Assembly (NCBI GenBank): GCA_030549495.1 | Contig: JAUIRK010000955.1 | Coordinates: 1-64,000 of the forward strand | Direction: 5' to 3' | Source: Nectonema munidae | Lineage: Eukaryota > Nematomorpha > Nectonematoida > Nectonematidae | Length of the DNA: 64,000 nucleotides | Part shown: in pieces, positions 36,188 to 48,024 of the stretch | Layout of the letters: every line of letters starts with the position of its first letter | Numbering within the stretch: the first letter of the stretch is position 1 | Translations under genes and position numbers: made by a program | Notes under the pieces: generated by a model | Told to the model about the DNA's origin: nothing | The model's input: the letters and a program-made list of their open reading frames with translations, nothing else | The model's database searches: none

Positions 36188-36973
36188 AAAATTTCTACCG
36201 CTTCATATAGTGTACTGCTGTTTTACCTATTAGAAAATGGGTTGAAAATTTTAGAATTTCGATTTTAAAACAAAAAAACTTGGAAAATTAAAAAAATTGA
36301 AGTAAATAAAATTTCAAAATTATATGATCCAAATGGCGTGAATGTCAAAAAAAATTAACAGATTGTTTTTTAAATGTATAAAAAAAACTATTGATGTCAT
36401 GTGCAAAACCAAAAGATTAGTTAACCAATTCCAGAAAACAAATTGAATACTAGAACAATTTAAGTAATAAATTTATAGAAAAAAACAATTATTTTTATAT
36501 TTTTTGAAGAATAGCGATTAAAAGAGTGACAAATCAAACGAGTTTTTTTATGTAAGGATGTAGGTAAGTAAAACTTTTGAATTTTTGTATATTTTTTCAC
36601 TCTTTTGAATTTTTTTTATATTTTTTCACTCTTTTGATAATAACCCCAAAAGGGTGATTTTCATAGGCTGATTTTGTTTGTATATCTAAGGCTGTGTGTA
36701 ATGTAAGTATATAGGGACATGGGATTTAATCATGTATTAAACCCCATATATATATATTAAATATTAAACCCCATATATATGATTCTTAGTTAGTTTTTTC
36801 ATTCTGAGAAGAGATTGGTAACCGCGTGTGGATTGAGCCAAAGATCGATGGTTTGAGATGTGTGGTCATGTATGGGAAGTTGAATAGGTGTTGTGTTGTG
36901 GATGTGCTTTGCAGAGAGGGCACTAAGGCGAGGGGTGTGTTTTGGGACTGATTTTATGTAAATATTTAGAATA
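36188..36973. other. AT-rich stretch, no firm feature
   Basis: The minus-strand frame at 36799-36999 has a histidine/threonine-rich text (TSQTIDLWLNPHAVT) that faintly resembles LINE endonuclease C-termini, but is not sufficient to call. Duplicated text cactcttttga(a/t) at 36598-36639. Confidence 0.4.
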
Positions 36974-37035
36974 CAGTCAAACCTCCCATTACTGAACATC
37001 TTTGGGATCGACCAAAAATGTTTACTAATCAGAAA
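36974..37035 (+). mobile_element. pogo/Tigger-type terminus fragment
   Basis: cagtcaaacctcccattact directly follows a TA at 36972-36973 and continues gaacatctttgggatcgacc and atgtttactaatcagaaatt. This is the typical layout of pogo/Tigger terminal repeats. The partner end is not visible, and the LINE coding piece starts within 40 bp. Confidence 0.55.
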
Positions 37036-37066
37036 TTATATTGAAAGATGGTAAAACATCAAAATA

Positions 37067-38503
<1,437 letters not shown>

Positions 38504-39272
38504 CAGCGACGTAGGGGCACTTGGGGCCGGGTCCCTCCATCTAAGTTATGGGCACAAAGCCAGTAGGTAAGCATGTATATTAGCGCCCCATTTGGCACCT
38601 CCAAATATAAATTTCAGTCAGCCAATTGCTCGTTATGTGGGGTGGGACAGCTTGGCAAACAAGATAAATGATGCGGCCATCATCGATCTGTCAACACCCA
38701 GATGACAAATCGTGGAGGCAAACAACAAAAACGTGTTCGAGCTTATGAAAACTTTTTCAAAGAAAATGGTCTCGAATGGACCAAGCTAGTAGGTTGCACA
38801 ACTGACAGCGCTCCTATTATGCTTGAGAGAATATCTGGGTTCCAAGCTCGGGTGTAAGCAGTATCTCCATCTGCTAAAGTTCTACCTCCCGATATGAAGA
38901 CAAGCTTGAAACTGGTGGTTAAGATGGTAAACTACATTATGACATCTGCCCTAAATAGTCGTCTCTTCAAGATCATCTGTGAGGATATCGGATCAGAATA
39001 CACGTCATTGCCTTTCATACGGAAGTGAGGTGTCTGTCTGCTGAGAAAGGAGCTGCTTTAATTTTTCCAAATAAAAGATCACGAAGCTCAAAAGATCCTT
39101 GAAGATGAAAACTTCATTCTTTACCTTGCTTACTTGTCAGATATTTTTGGAGTCATGTATCATTTCAATTGTTCTCAGGGCGCTGAAAGTAACATCATTG
39201 TTTTCTCAATCAAATTGACTGCATTTACTCGATAGCTTGATTTCAGGGTCCCCCTCCGGATGTGCGCCCCTG
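38504..39272 (+). pseudogene. hAT transposase fragment (ZBED5/FAM200-like)
   Basis: The plus strand encodes in pieces AYENFFKENGLEWTKLVGC, TTDSAPIMLE, TSLKLVVKMVNYIMTSALNS, RLFKIICEDIG and, after a damaged stretch, LAYLSDIFGVM. These correspond in order to the catalytic half of ZBED5/FAM200-like hAT transposases (GVCTDGAP, VNxIKxxxLNSRLF, LAYLADIFxxMN). The BED finger and the C-terminal dimerisation domain are absent. The right end, ggatgtgcgcccctg at 39258-39272, matches the terminal repeat of the 45.86 kb hAT. The left edge cagcgacgtaggggcac at 38504 cuts off the LINE. Several stops; inactive. Confidence 0.7.
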
Positions 39273-40477
39273 GTTTGAAGATCTTCCTTTTTGAGATGAA
39301 CATCATTGAATTTTCTAAAAATATAAGCAATATAAGTAATATTGTTTTTAATTGAACATATGTTGTCATTTTTCTTATCCTCATCTTCGAAAAATTCTAA
39401 AATGCTCTTGTAAAGTTCAAAAAATCTTTGGAGATAGTTTTCTTTCGAGAGCTATTTCACTTCTGTTTGCATCAAAAGATCTTCATTTTCCCTACAAAGA
39501 TTTTGAAAACGTACCTTTAAGTGAGCTTGTCTTTATTTTATTAATTTTTTTATAAAGATTTGAAAAGTTTTGGTGACTTCGTTTTACCGACGAGATGTTG
39601 TCTATGAATGACACAATGAGCCGTTAAAATTTCTGAACAAGTTCTTTTCAAATGCGCTAAAAAAAAACTTTGCAGCTAGCAACCATTGACTGTGCGCTGT
39701 CTGTTGCCCACGCTAAAATATTTTACAACCTTGAAAATTGGTCCTTTCTAACCAGAGACCTCACGAAAAAAATTCTGTAGATTCTGAATTGTGATCAATG
39801 TATCTTACATACGCAAGCAAAAGCGACTGATTGTTGATCATTGTAGATTCAAATTGTTTCAACCTCTGGTCATTTAACGTAATTTCTACGTTTTTGACAT
39901 TTCATTAGTTCTTGCCAATACTGTATTATTGTTACTCAACCGAACAAATGAAAGTAAATTATCATCACCTGAACCAATCAGTGTGCCAACACATTCTTTG
40001 ATACAAGGGAGAAATTTTGTATGATGTTAAAAGACTCTTTTCAAGATTATTTTAACTTTTAGAAATATTATTGCTTAAACATTGTTTTTATGTTTTTCCT
40101 TCATGTTTTTAAAATACAGTTCATTTTTGTTAACTTTGTAAGGATGCATTTTTTTCAAATGGTTGCTTAATCGGGAGGGCTTCATTGGAAAATGATTTTG
40201 TACAATTCATTACCACTTGAGTGTGGCCTATGTCAAGTTAGCATCGTAAAGATTGCATGTTTACGTAAGAGTCTTACGTGTCGTCTTGTTTAAATCAGAG
40301 TGTGTCAATCTTATTAATTCATCATTATGATTGGGCAAACAGAGAAGATGTCTTGGTTATAAATGATCAAATGCAAAAGAATAAAAAATGTTTTTCTGAT
40401 CGTTACACTTCACTGTAAATTATATATCAAAGTTCTCAGAGGACGCATGTTAAATGTTTGAAATGACTACTTTAGAC
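39273..40477. other. AT-rich stretch, no recognised gene
   Basis: The open frame 39352-39555 has no recognisable family. Nothing else seen. Confidence 0.5.
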
Positions 40478-40722
40478 CAGGGTTGGGTCAATTATAACTT
40501 TCAATTACAATTACACTTTTATTTACTACCCCTAAACTACAATTATAATTACAATTATGTTAAAAAAAATTTTTCAATTACAATTACAATTATGTAATTA
40601 ATTTTTCTTTCAATTATAATTACAATTACAACTTCCGATTTATACAAAAATAAGTAAATATATTTATTATAGAACAAAAAAATGTAATTAATTTGAAATT
40701 GATAATTAAAAAATTTATCCAT

Positions 40723-41160
40723 TCATACAATATGCATGTTTGATCTTAGAAACATTAGCTCCTCAAATCTCGAATCTGATAAACGGCATCTGTCTGGCCT
40801 TATAATTTTGCCAGCAATCGAAAAAACTCGTTCGACAGGAGCAGATGATGTAGGTATAGCTAAATAGCGAAGAGCTAGCGTTTTTAACTCAGGATAAATA
40901 GATTTATTTTGTTGCCAGAAAATAAGCGGGTCGCTATCCTCCGGAATTGTTGATTCTTTTAGATAAGACTTTATCTGATACTCAGCCGATGTGCTTGAAA
41001 AGTTTGTGTAATCCTTCGCAATGGACTTTGTAGACATGAAATTGAAGAGTTTGCATTTTTTCTTAGGAGCTTCTGTCACTTGTTGAAGTGTACTTGTTTT
41101 ATTCAGTGGGACTAACGCTGTAACTTTCTTTTGCTGCAGGTGAGTCAGCTCAAGGATTTC
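40723..41160 (-). pseudogene. hAT transposase C-terminal (dimerisation) part
   Basis: The minus-strand frame ends with LRYLAIPTSSAPVERVFSIA followed by RLSDSRFEELMFLRSN: the hAT C-terminal dimerisation domain with its S-S-A-x-x-E-R-x-F-S signature. The frame opens at M at 41079, but family-like text (ELTHLQQKKVTALVPLNKTS) continues upstream in frame to about 41160, so the M is probably internal. The catalytic part upstream is separated by a SINE-B and is partial. This domain itself is uninterrupted. Confidence 0.8.
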
Positions 41161-41283
41161 CTGCGGTGTGCACCAATCAGTTTTCCATCTTGGATCAAGA
41201 ACTAAATAACTAGATATAACTAGATGTTACTACGTTTTGTCCTTGGCATTGATTCGTAGCAATTTCAAACGGTGTTAAAACTT

Positions 41284-41655
41284 AATTAATTAATTAATTA
41301 AGTTGTTTTGTGACGTTCGCACCCATCCTTTCGGATATCGTGGCCCGCCCGGAATGCTGAGTCCAAGTCTAACTGGACTTTCCATCCCACTAAACACCTA
41401 TCGGCCCTTGTTACAAAAGAATAGCTATACCTTGTTATATATATTATTTTACAAGAATTTATGTGACAATATATAAATACAACTGAATGAAAGATACAAT
41501 CCTAACACGAACGCTCCCAATTTGGGAAACAAACTTATTGTCTAGTGATAGCTTGATTACTAACTACGTAGAATCGCGTCGCTAGAGAGAAAGAGTTACC
41601 TAACCGTAAAAACCTTTGAATTCTTCAGAGGAAGAAAACCAGGGTAAAAAACCGG
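41284..41655 (-). mobile_element. SINE-B, full length 372 bp, 13-bp target duplication
   Basis: On the minus strand it begins ccggttttttaccctgg and ends with a (TTAA)n simple-repeat tail. ggtgttaaaactt lies at both edges (41271-41283 and 41656-41668). Tail plus variable-length duplication means LINE-type (target-primed) insertion. No convincing A/B boxes are seen. A copy of identical length lies at 48987, differing by only a handful of bases and small indels, so the family was active recently. It interrupts the hAT transposase. Confidence 0.9.
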
Positions 41656-41939
41656 GGTGTTAAAACTTCTGTTATTATTTTGATGATATTCATCTTATCT
41701 TTGGTCATCTTTCCAAGAAACTTGATCTTTTCAATTTTCATGGGATCAGCTATTAAAATAGATTTTAGCATCTTGTTAGCACTACTCCACCTAGTCTCGT
41801 TTTTTGCTTGAAACTTATGATCTCCTTCAAAAATCTCTGTACATAGGCTTGAATGTCTTATGTGATTAATGAGTTTAGACGCTTTATTTATAATAGCTGC
41901 AATTTCTTCTAAGCCACACAGTGACCCACATGTGTTCAA
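41640..41939 (-). pseudogene. hAT transposase middle part
   Basis: The minus-strand frame reads ASKLINHIRHSSLCTEIFEG, then FQAKNETRWSSANKMLKSIL, the region of hAT catalytic domains containing the conserved N-x-T-R-W-x-S. The N-terminal BED finger and first catalytic aspartate region are missing, and the 3' end runs into SINE-B. Inactive deletion remnant of the same gene as the dimerisation part. Confidence 0.7.
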
Positions 41940-42255
41940 TGTAAAGTAACATAAAAAAATTGCTAAAGGGTGAGAAAGAGAGAGCGAGTGAAAATGAGAG
42001 AGAAGCGAGCAACGTTTTGCAAATCAGTGAACACTCAAGATTCTCACATCGCCTCCAACATACTCTTCTTATAGTCAAAATAATTGAAAATTGGGGTTTC
42101 AATTACAATTATTTTCCAATTATGAGGCTTTAATTACAATTAGAATTTCAATTACACTCTATTTTTTCTCTCAATTACAATTACAATTAGAATTACACTT
42201 TAGTTGTAATTAATTTTCAATTACAATTATAATTGAACTCAACCCTGCTTTAGAC

Positions 42256-43220
42256 TGTTGCAGACTACTTTTTTTCGAAATGTAAAAGCATTTTTGGTGA
42301 AGTGATTTTAGCATATAAGCTTGCCTGTTCATAATCAGGCAAGATCGTCTTAAGTTTTTCTTTTCTTAACCAAAACACCCTACGGTGATTCACTTCATCT
42401 TTGACTATATGTGAAGTAGACTAGCATGAATGATATTTTATCTTATATATATATATCGGAAGTTGCATTTTGACTGACTACCATTCTTCCTTTTTTGCTA
42501 TAGGGTATAGAAGGTAGAATAAACTCTATAAAAATAAAAAAGCCAAATTTTGAAAATATTATTTAAAATCATCTCCAAATTCAAACCGCAATTATTGTAC
42601 AGGTTATTTGAGACAATACTAGACCTGCTGATAGGGAACAAGTGGGGCTTAGCTCCACCCCCTCCCCCTATGGAGATCTCTTGAAGTATATGTATAGTCT
42701 ATACACTTTCTTATAGCACATGCCACAATAAAATTAGCCCTCCCCAGAGTCTGTCATCGGGGCCGAACAATACCATATATCTGAGTGTATTTGAATTTGA
42801 GTATAAATCAAGCCAACCTTTCAAACCTTTGTGTTTAGTTTGATCGTACACTGAGATTCTAAAATAAGAAAATGGTGAGTAGCTTTCACATATTTTCAAA
42901 CTTTTATTTCAAAAAGAAAATATTTAAAAAATATATATATATATTCCATTTAAGTTCAGAAAATTGTCCCTAAAAATCTTCTAAAGATTCTATATTACAA
43001 GAAAATTTTCTTGTAAATAAATCCTAAATTTTGAACAATATGTGATCTTTCAAATGGGATTTATGATTAGCAAAATTTTGAGCTTGATTGAAACTCTTAC
43101 TACACTAAATTCTTATTCAAAATGTCAGTTTTTGAAAAAATATTTGAGCATCTTTGTTTATACTTTATAAAATTCAGAGTTACTTTCTAAAAAAATCCCC
43201 TATTTAATTCCATTTTTGCC
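42256..43220. other. Intergenic, upstream of hexokinase
   Basis: Contains a short TA run (42446-42456) and a C-rich patch (42655-42670), but no recognised gene. The 62-residue frame at 42711-42899 shows no family resemblance. Confidence 0.5.
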
Positions 43221-43228
43221 TATAAATA
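43221..43228 (+). promoter_or_regulatory. Candidate TATA box of the hexokinase gene
   Basis: tataaata in a C/G-flanked context (gcctataaatagacg) lies 260 bp upstream of the chosen start codon. Between them are a short upstream open frame (16 codons from 43297) and a possible small 5'-UTR intron (gtatga at 43365 to ttttaattttaag ending at 43456). Weak evidence in so AT-rich a region. Confidence 0.35.
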
Positions 43229-43481
43229 GACGATTTTCCTACGGTTTAAAAACACTCGACTACACTACTGAAAGTCGCTTAGAGATCCATAACCATATGA
43301 GTGATAGCGGAAGCGATCAATACAAAATATTAGAAACTAAGAGATGAATTAAAATAAGCTACGGGTATGAATAATTTTAGGCTCATCAAAATTTTTTCCA
43401 TTGATAAATTTTTGAAAGTAAAGTTTTAATTAATTTTATTATTTTTTAATTTTAAGACTTGAAAACTTGGCAAAGAGTACC

Positions 43482-45134
43482 ATGCTGAGTGAAAGTATTG
43501 GAAAAAATCATGGCGAATTTTTGTTTGTGACTGGAGTCGTTGCTATATCCAACTCAATACTATGTCAACTCTTTCCCACTCATCGCTTTTATACTCTTAC
43601 TTACATCTTTGGTGGAGCTTGCACTGCATACGGCTTTTACTTAATTACAAAGAGATCTAGATTAAAAGAAAAGAAGCCTAAATCAGGTGATTCAAACAAA
43701 AAAAGTGTTTCATTCACAAAAGAAAGAGAAAGTTTATGTGTGTATCCATCAAGGAAGCTTTCTAACACAAATATACTCTTTAGAGATGATGTTCAAAGCG
43801 TTCTTTCTTCCTTGATTCCCTCGAAGGATGATTACGAGAGTATTTGTGATTGCATGGAAAAGGCATTTAGACAAGGCTTGAGTGGAGAAGGTAATAAAAC
43901 GGCTTCTGTGAAAATGTTTCCCACATATGTTAGGCGCATTCCTAGTGGAAGAGAAGTGGGAGAATTTTTGGCACTTGACTTGGGTGGTACTAATTTCAGA
44001 GTTCTAAAAGTTACAATCAAAGACAGCAAAATAAATATGAAAAATTGCATTTATTCCTTATCAGATTCGTTGATATCGGGAGCAGGAGAAAAGCTTTTTG
44101 ATTACATAGCTGAATGCCTTTCAGACTTCATCGATAAAAATCAACTAAACAATGCTTCAATCCCCCTGGGTTTCACTTTTTCTTTTCCTATTGAACAAAA
44201 AGCTTTGGATTCAGGGATTTTGAAGTCGTGGACCAAAGGTTTTTCTTGCTCAGATGTCGTTGGAAAAGATATCATCCAATTACTCAGAAATTCTTTGAAG
44301 AAGAAAACGAACATAGGCGAATTGAAGCCGATTGCCCTACTGAATGATACAGTAGGAACTCTCATGTCTTGTGCATATGATCATGAAAGTTGTTTTGTTG
44401 GAATGATACTCGGTACCGGTTGCAACACTTGCTACATTGAAGATCTACACAATGTGAAAACGTGGAAGGAAAAAGTGGATGAGCCATATCAAGTTATAAT
44501 AAACACAGAATGGGGAGCTTTTGGGGAAAATGGAGAGCTTGAACACATAAGGTCTGAATTTGACAAGATTATTGATGATGAATCCATAAATCCAACGAAG
44601 CAAATCTTTGAAAAAATGATTTCAGGTATGTATTTGGGTGAGCTAACAAGATTAGTTTTAGTGAGATTGTACGCACTGGGTCTCATTTTCAAAGAAAGTC
44701 ATCCTGGAAGAATACTCGATAAAAAAAGCTTTTACTCGAAATACCTCTCGGAAATAGAAAGCGACAACACAGATGACTACTTTTACACAAGACAAGTTCT
44801 GGAAGAGCTAGAGGTTTACGTTGTGTGCCAAGATGACTGCATTCTAGTACACTACATCTGTTCCCTAATATCAACAAGAGCTGCCTTTTTGGCCGCAACC
44901 GGTCTCTCCGCTATACTAAAGCGCATACAAAAGAATTACGTAACCGTTGGTATAGATGGCTCTTTGTACAAATATCATCCCAGATTCCATTTCTTGATGA
45001 AGAAACAGATTCAACTTCTAGCTCCTGAAGTTGAGTGTCATTTGGTTTTGTCGAACGATGGAAGTGGAAAGGGAGCAGCTTTAACGGCTGCCACTTCCAA
45101 AACACCCCAAAATGACAAAGTCTTTTATTTTTAA
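43482..45134 (+). CDS. Hexokinase, intronless, with two predicted N-terminal membrane segments
   Basis: Phosphorylates glucose and other hexoses with ATP, the entry step of glycolysis. The ATG at 43482 gives 550 residues; the open frame extends five codons further upstream without an ATG. Residues 12-31 (EFLFVTGVVAISNSILCQLF) and 37-55 are hydrophobic, followed by a basic linker (TKRSRLKEKKPK), predicting membrane anchoring. The catalytic domain runs from about residue 100: LALDLGGTNFRVLKV (163-177), sugar site LGFTFSFP (229-236), SWTKGF (249-254), LLNDTVGT with catalytic Asp289, GMILGTGCN (307-315), NTEWGAFG with Glu343, GMYLGELTRL (382-391), VGIDGSLYKYHPRF (489-502) and the adenosine motif LSNDGSGKGAALTA (523-536). 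All key residues look intact. Usual single-domain animal hexokinases have about 450-490 residues and many exons; this one is longer at the N-terminus and lacks introns, suggesting an old functional retrogene. No neighbours of related function. Confidence 0.95.
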   Translation: MLSESIGKNHGEFLFVTGVVAISNSILCQLFPTHRFYTLTYIFGGACTAYGFYLITKRSRLKEKKPKSGDSNKKSVSFTKERESLCVYPSRKLSNTNILFRDDVQSVLSSLIPSKDDYESICDCMEKAFRQGLSGEGNKTASVKMFPTYVRRIPSGREVGEFLALDLGGTNFRVLKVTIKDSKINMKNCIYSLSDSLISGAGEKLFDYIAECLSDFIDKNQLNNASIPLGFTFSFPIEQKALDSGILKSWTKGFSCSDVVGKDIIQLLRNSLKKKTNIGELKPIALLNDTVGTLMSCAYDHESCFVGMILGTGCNTCYIEDLHNVKTWKEKVDEPYQVIINTEWGAFGENGELEHIRSEFDKIIDDESINPTKQIFEKMISGMYLGELTRLVLVRLYALGLIFKESHPGRILDKKSFYSKYLSEIESDNTDDYFYTRQVLEELEVYVVCQDDCILVHYICSLISTRAAFLAATGLSAILKRIQKNYVTVGIDGSLYKYHPRFHFLMKKQIQLLAPEVECHLVLSNDGSGKGAALTAATSKTPQNDKVFYF

Positions 45135-45778
45135 AACAAAAATTTTTAAACTTTTTCACATACATATAATATATATTTTACGAAGATTGATTAGTGCGAA
45201 ATTTTAATTACAAATAGACACGCTTTTCCTATTTTCTCAATTATCTTTTTCTGCATACACTTAGTTATATTTTTTCCAACAAATTGCTTCTCGATAAAAT
45301 GGATTCAGCTGTGACTAGAGTTTTTGTCTCCTTCTCGAGACTTCAAGGATTTTTAAGTTTGATTTAAAAAACACACGAGACTTGATGAGAAAAATCTCTT
45401 CAAATTTTTAGTATGATTGGAAATTGGAAATTATCTGAATCTTTGAAACTATTACACATACTTCATTATCCATACAACCTAAATATTGTGAATGTAAGAG
45501 AAATTATTCACAGAATTAATTTCATAAAAGATTAACTTTAAAAAATAGTTATTAAACGCTTTAGTTTTTTTGAAATGTTTTATGTATCTCCGTCTTGGTG
45601 TTTTAGCTGTTTTTCCATTTTGGCAAAAGAATTCTCGAGAAATCTCAATTTAATTTCTCATTTCTCGAGAAATCAGAAATTCTAGATCTGACGTATCTAT
45701 AAGTAAGACTAAATTTTGAGTGATACTTTTTCTCTTAAGATGAATTTTAAAACTCTTTTTATCACTCCAAATATTTAG
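45135..45778. other. Downstream of hexokinase, no recognised gene
   Basis: AT-rich 3' flank. I see no clear canonical poly(A) signal close to the stop codon. Words of the type ttctcgagaaatc recur at 45630-45675 and form small palindromes. Confidence 0.5.
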
Positions 45779-45859
45779 GTAAAGGTAAAATGGGATGTTT
45801 TCATCGAGAAGGCACAATTGCACCGCTTGTATCGAACTATGAGGAAAATAGGATCGAAC
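45779..45859 (-). mobile_element. SINE-A, part 1 of a copy split by a hAT
   Basis: It reads gtaaaggtaaaatgggatgt, gagaaggcacaattgcaccg and gaggaaaataggatcgaac, then breaks at 45859 where the hAT begins. The continuation is at 48236. This is the body (3') side of the SINE in its own orientation. Confidence 0.85.
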
Positions 45860-46002
45860 CAGGGGCGCACATCCGAGGGGGCAGTAATGTAGCCAGCCAT
45901 TTGAATAAGAGCCCATGCATTTTTGAGTGAGGCAAATATTTTTTATTGAACGTAACTATATAAGAACTCTATAATTTAAAGCTTAAAATGTTTATCCATA
46001 CT

Positions 46003-46880
46003 AGGATAAGCCTGTTTGTCTCTCGCTTCGCTCGAGACGTAGGATTCTAGGTCCTTCTGATTCTACGTCCAGTTAAAGATCATTGGTACCTTTAATCTAG
46101 GTCCTGTTAATGATCATTGGTACCCCCGTAATTCTAGTTCCATCTGATGCTAGGTCCTATGAAAGATCATTCGTACCCCCATGATTCTAGGTCGTGTTAA
46201 AGATCATTGTTACCACCGTGATTCTAGATTCCGTTAAAGATCATTTGTACCCCCGTGATTTTAGGTCCTGTTAAAGATCATTGGTACCCCCGTAATTCTA
46301 GTTCCTTCTGATTCTAGGTCCTGTGAAAGATCATTTGTACCCCCAAGATTCTAGATCCTTCTGATGCTAGGTCCTATGAAAGATCCTTGGTACCCCCATG
46401 ATTGGGGTTACCAATGATTTTTACCAGTACCTAGAATCACGGTGGTAACAATGATCTTTAACAGGACCTAAAACCACGAGGGTACCAATGATCTTTAATG
46501 GGACCTAGAATCACGGTTGTACCAATCATCTTTAACAGGACCTAGAATCACGGTTGTACCAATGACCTTTAACTGGACCTAGAATCACGGTGGTACCAAT
46601 GATCTTTGGTCCTGTTAAAGATCATTGTTACCACCGTGAATCTAGGTACTGGTAAAAATCATTGGTAACCCCGTGGTTTTAGGTCCTGTTAAAGATCATT
46701 GTTACCACCGTGATTCTAGGTAATGGTAAAAATCATTGGTACCACCGTGATTCTAGGTCCTGTTAAAGGTCATTGATACCACCGTGATTCTAGGTCCTGT
46801 TAAAGGTCATTGGTACCCCCATAATTCTAGTTCCTGTTAAATATCATTGGTACCTCCTTGATTCTATTTCCTTGCAGCGC
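46003..46880. repeat. 37-bp minisatellite with unit inversions
   Basis: A unit of 37 bp (gattctaggtcctgttaaag, then atcattggtacccccgt) recurs about twenty times. The orientation flips near 46410 and again near 46610, so the middle third is the complement of the outer parts. The left edge (tctctcgcttcgctcgagac, taggattcta) resembles the hairpin module of the Helitron-like units at 1.3-3.0 kb. The minisatellite may therefore have entered the hAT with a Helitron-like sequence. Confidence 0.85.
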
Positions 46881-46959
46881 AAGGTTAAACGAATTCATAT
46901 ATTCAAATATGTTTACTAAAAATGATAGAACGAAAACAGACATCAGAAAATTCTACATG

Positions 46960-47760
46960 CATGTCTAGTTTTTGCTTTCCAGAAATTGCTGGATTTCTTT
47001 CCATAGTGTCGCTTTAGAAAATTTTCCTTTGGAAAGCCCCCTCTTGTTTGAGTGCGGCAGGAGTTTTTCAAATCTGAAAAAAACTAAAGAAGGATTTGCT
47101 TTAATGAAATACACTGTTTTAATGACTTCATTGAAAACATTTTTCAACTCATCGGGTATGGTTTTATGGCTCGGCGCACTGGGTACCAATTACATCTGGT
47201 GATTTTTGCTTAGCTAGATTCCGACTCAATACCATGTTCTGTAAAAAAATTTATCACTTTTTCAAATGTTTCTTTTACAGTTGTTATATTTCTGAGTTTC
47301 GTAAAATAAAAAATTGTCTACCAGGTTTTTTTCATATACATATTGTACGTAAACGCAAGGCTGAGGCAAGTTTGCAGCATCCATTGTTTCATCAATCTGA
47401 GCAAAAAGTTGAAAATCGAATTCTGAATCAATAAAACCACGCCTGACATGTCATCAGACATCTCTCCTATTAGCCTTCTAACGGTATCATTTGACAGGAA
47501 GATATGTTTCAACTTCAGAACTTCTTAGCACATTCAATATATCTTTGCAGCAAGGTAATATCAACTGTTCTGCTATGTTGTAGGATTTTTTGACAACAGA
47601 TATTTTTTGATACTTTTCAAACCATACTTAATATTTTGCAAAAACATTCCTGTGCTTCACTACCAGCGCAGCTTCACTTTACGGGCTTTTAAAAAGTGGA
47701 TGCTAACACTTCAGAATACAAAGGACACTTGTGTTCCTCTTTCCCACCAATGCAGTAAAA
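46960..47760 (-). pseudogene. hAT transposase (ZBED5/FAM200-like), broken
   Basis: On the minus strand, in order: a cysteine remnant of the N-terminal finger near 47730 (EEHKCPLYSEVL), IFLSNDTVRRLIGEMSDDM (family: L-S-N-x-T-V-x-R-R-I), a degraded catalytic-aspartate region near 47390, then PDELKNVFNEVIKTVYFIKA and KLLPHSNKRGLSKGKFSKAT (family: LLxHTEVRWLSxGKxL). These are the landmarks of the ZBED5/FAM200-type hAT transposases. It is broken by several stops and shifts and the dimerisation domain is missing, perhaps replaced by the minisatellite. Non-functional. Confidence 0.7.
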
Positions 47761-47930
47761 CGAAATTTATAGCTTGAGTTGTCATATTTCATTTTTTTGC
47801 TATTAAGAAAAATGCACATTTACAAATTAGGCATGAAAAGCAATAAAAGAAAAAAATAGCATTCCATTCAAAGACTAACTTATTTATTCTTTTTAAATGT
47901 GATTTATTGGCAAATGACCCAATATGGGTG

Positions 47931-48024
47931 CAGTGTTTTGCGAAAAACGATTCTCTCAGTGTCCCCTTCTCGATTCCCATGGAACTTCTTCGCGGCACTG
48001 CGGACTCCAGTTTGAAAACCACTG
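47931..48024. mobile_element. Small hAT-like terminus inside the 45.9 kb hAT
   Basis: cagtgttttgcgaaaa at 47931 and (complement of the right end) cagtggttttcaaactgg ending at 48024 look like hAT termini about 94 bp apart. Flanking octamers do not match. It could be a very short MITE or a fragment. Confidence 0.4.

Larger units (their letters stand above)
40478..42247 (-). mobile_element. hAT element, 1.77 kb, with perfect 8-bp target duplication
   Basis: Termini cagggttgggtcaatta and ...aattgaactcaaccctg are inverted repeats. The octamer ctttagac lies at 40470-40477 and 42248-42255, a perfect hAT duplication. Both subterminal regions are packed with aattacaattacaatta-type repeats. The interior carries minus-strand transposase pieces (41625-41939, 40723-41160) separated by a SINE-B. 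Length and gaps suggest a deletion derivative of a 2.5-3 kb autonomous element. Confidence 0.92.

Noticed and set aside
36799-36999. Possible LINE endonuclease end on the minus strand
   Set aside because: The threonine/histidine-rich text is suggestive, but no catalytic motif is present.
43832-45165. Minus-strand open frames across the hexokinase gene
   Set aside because: Shadows of the real coding strand without family resemblance.
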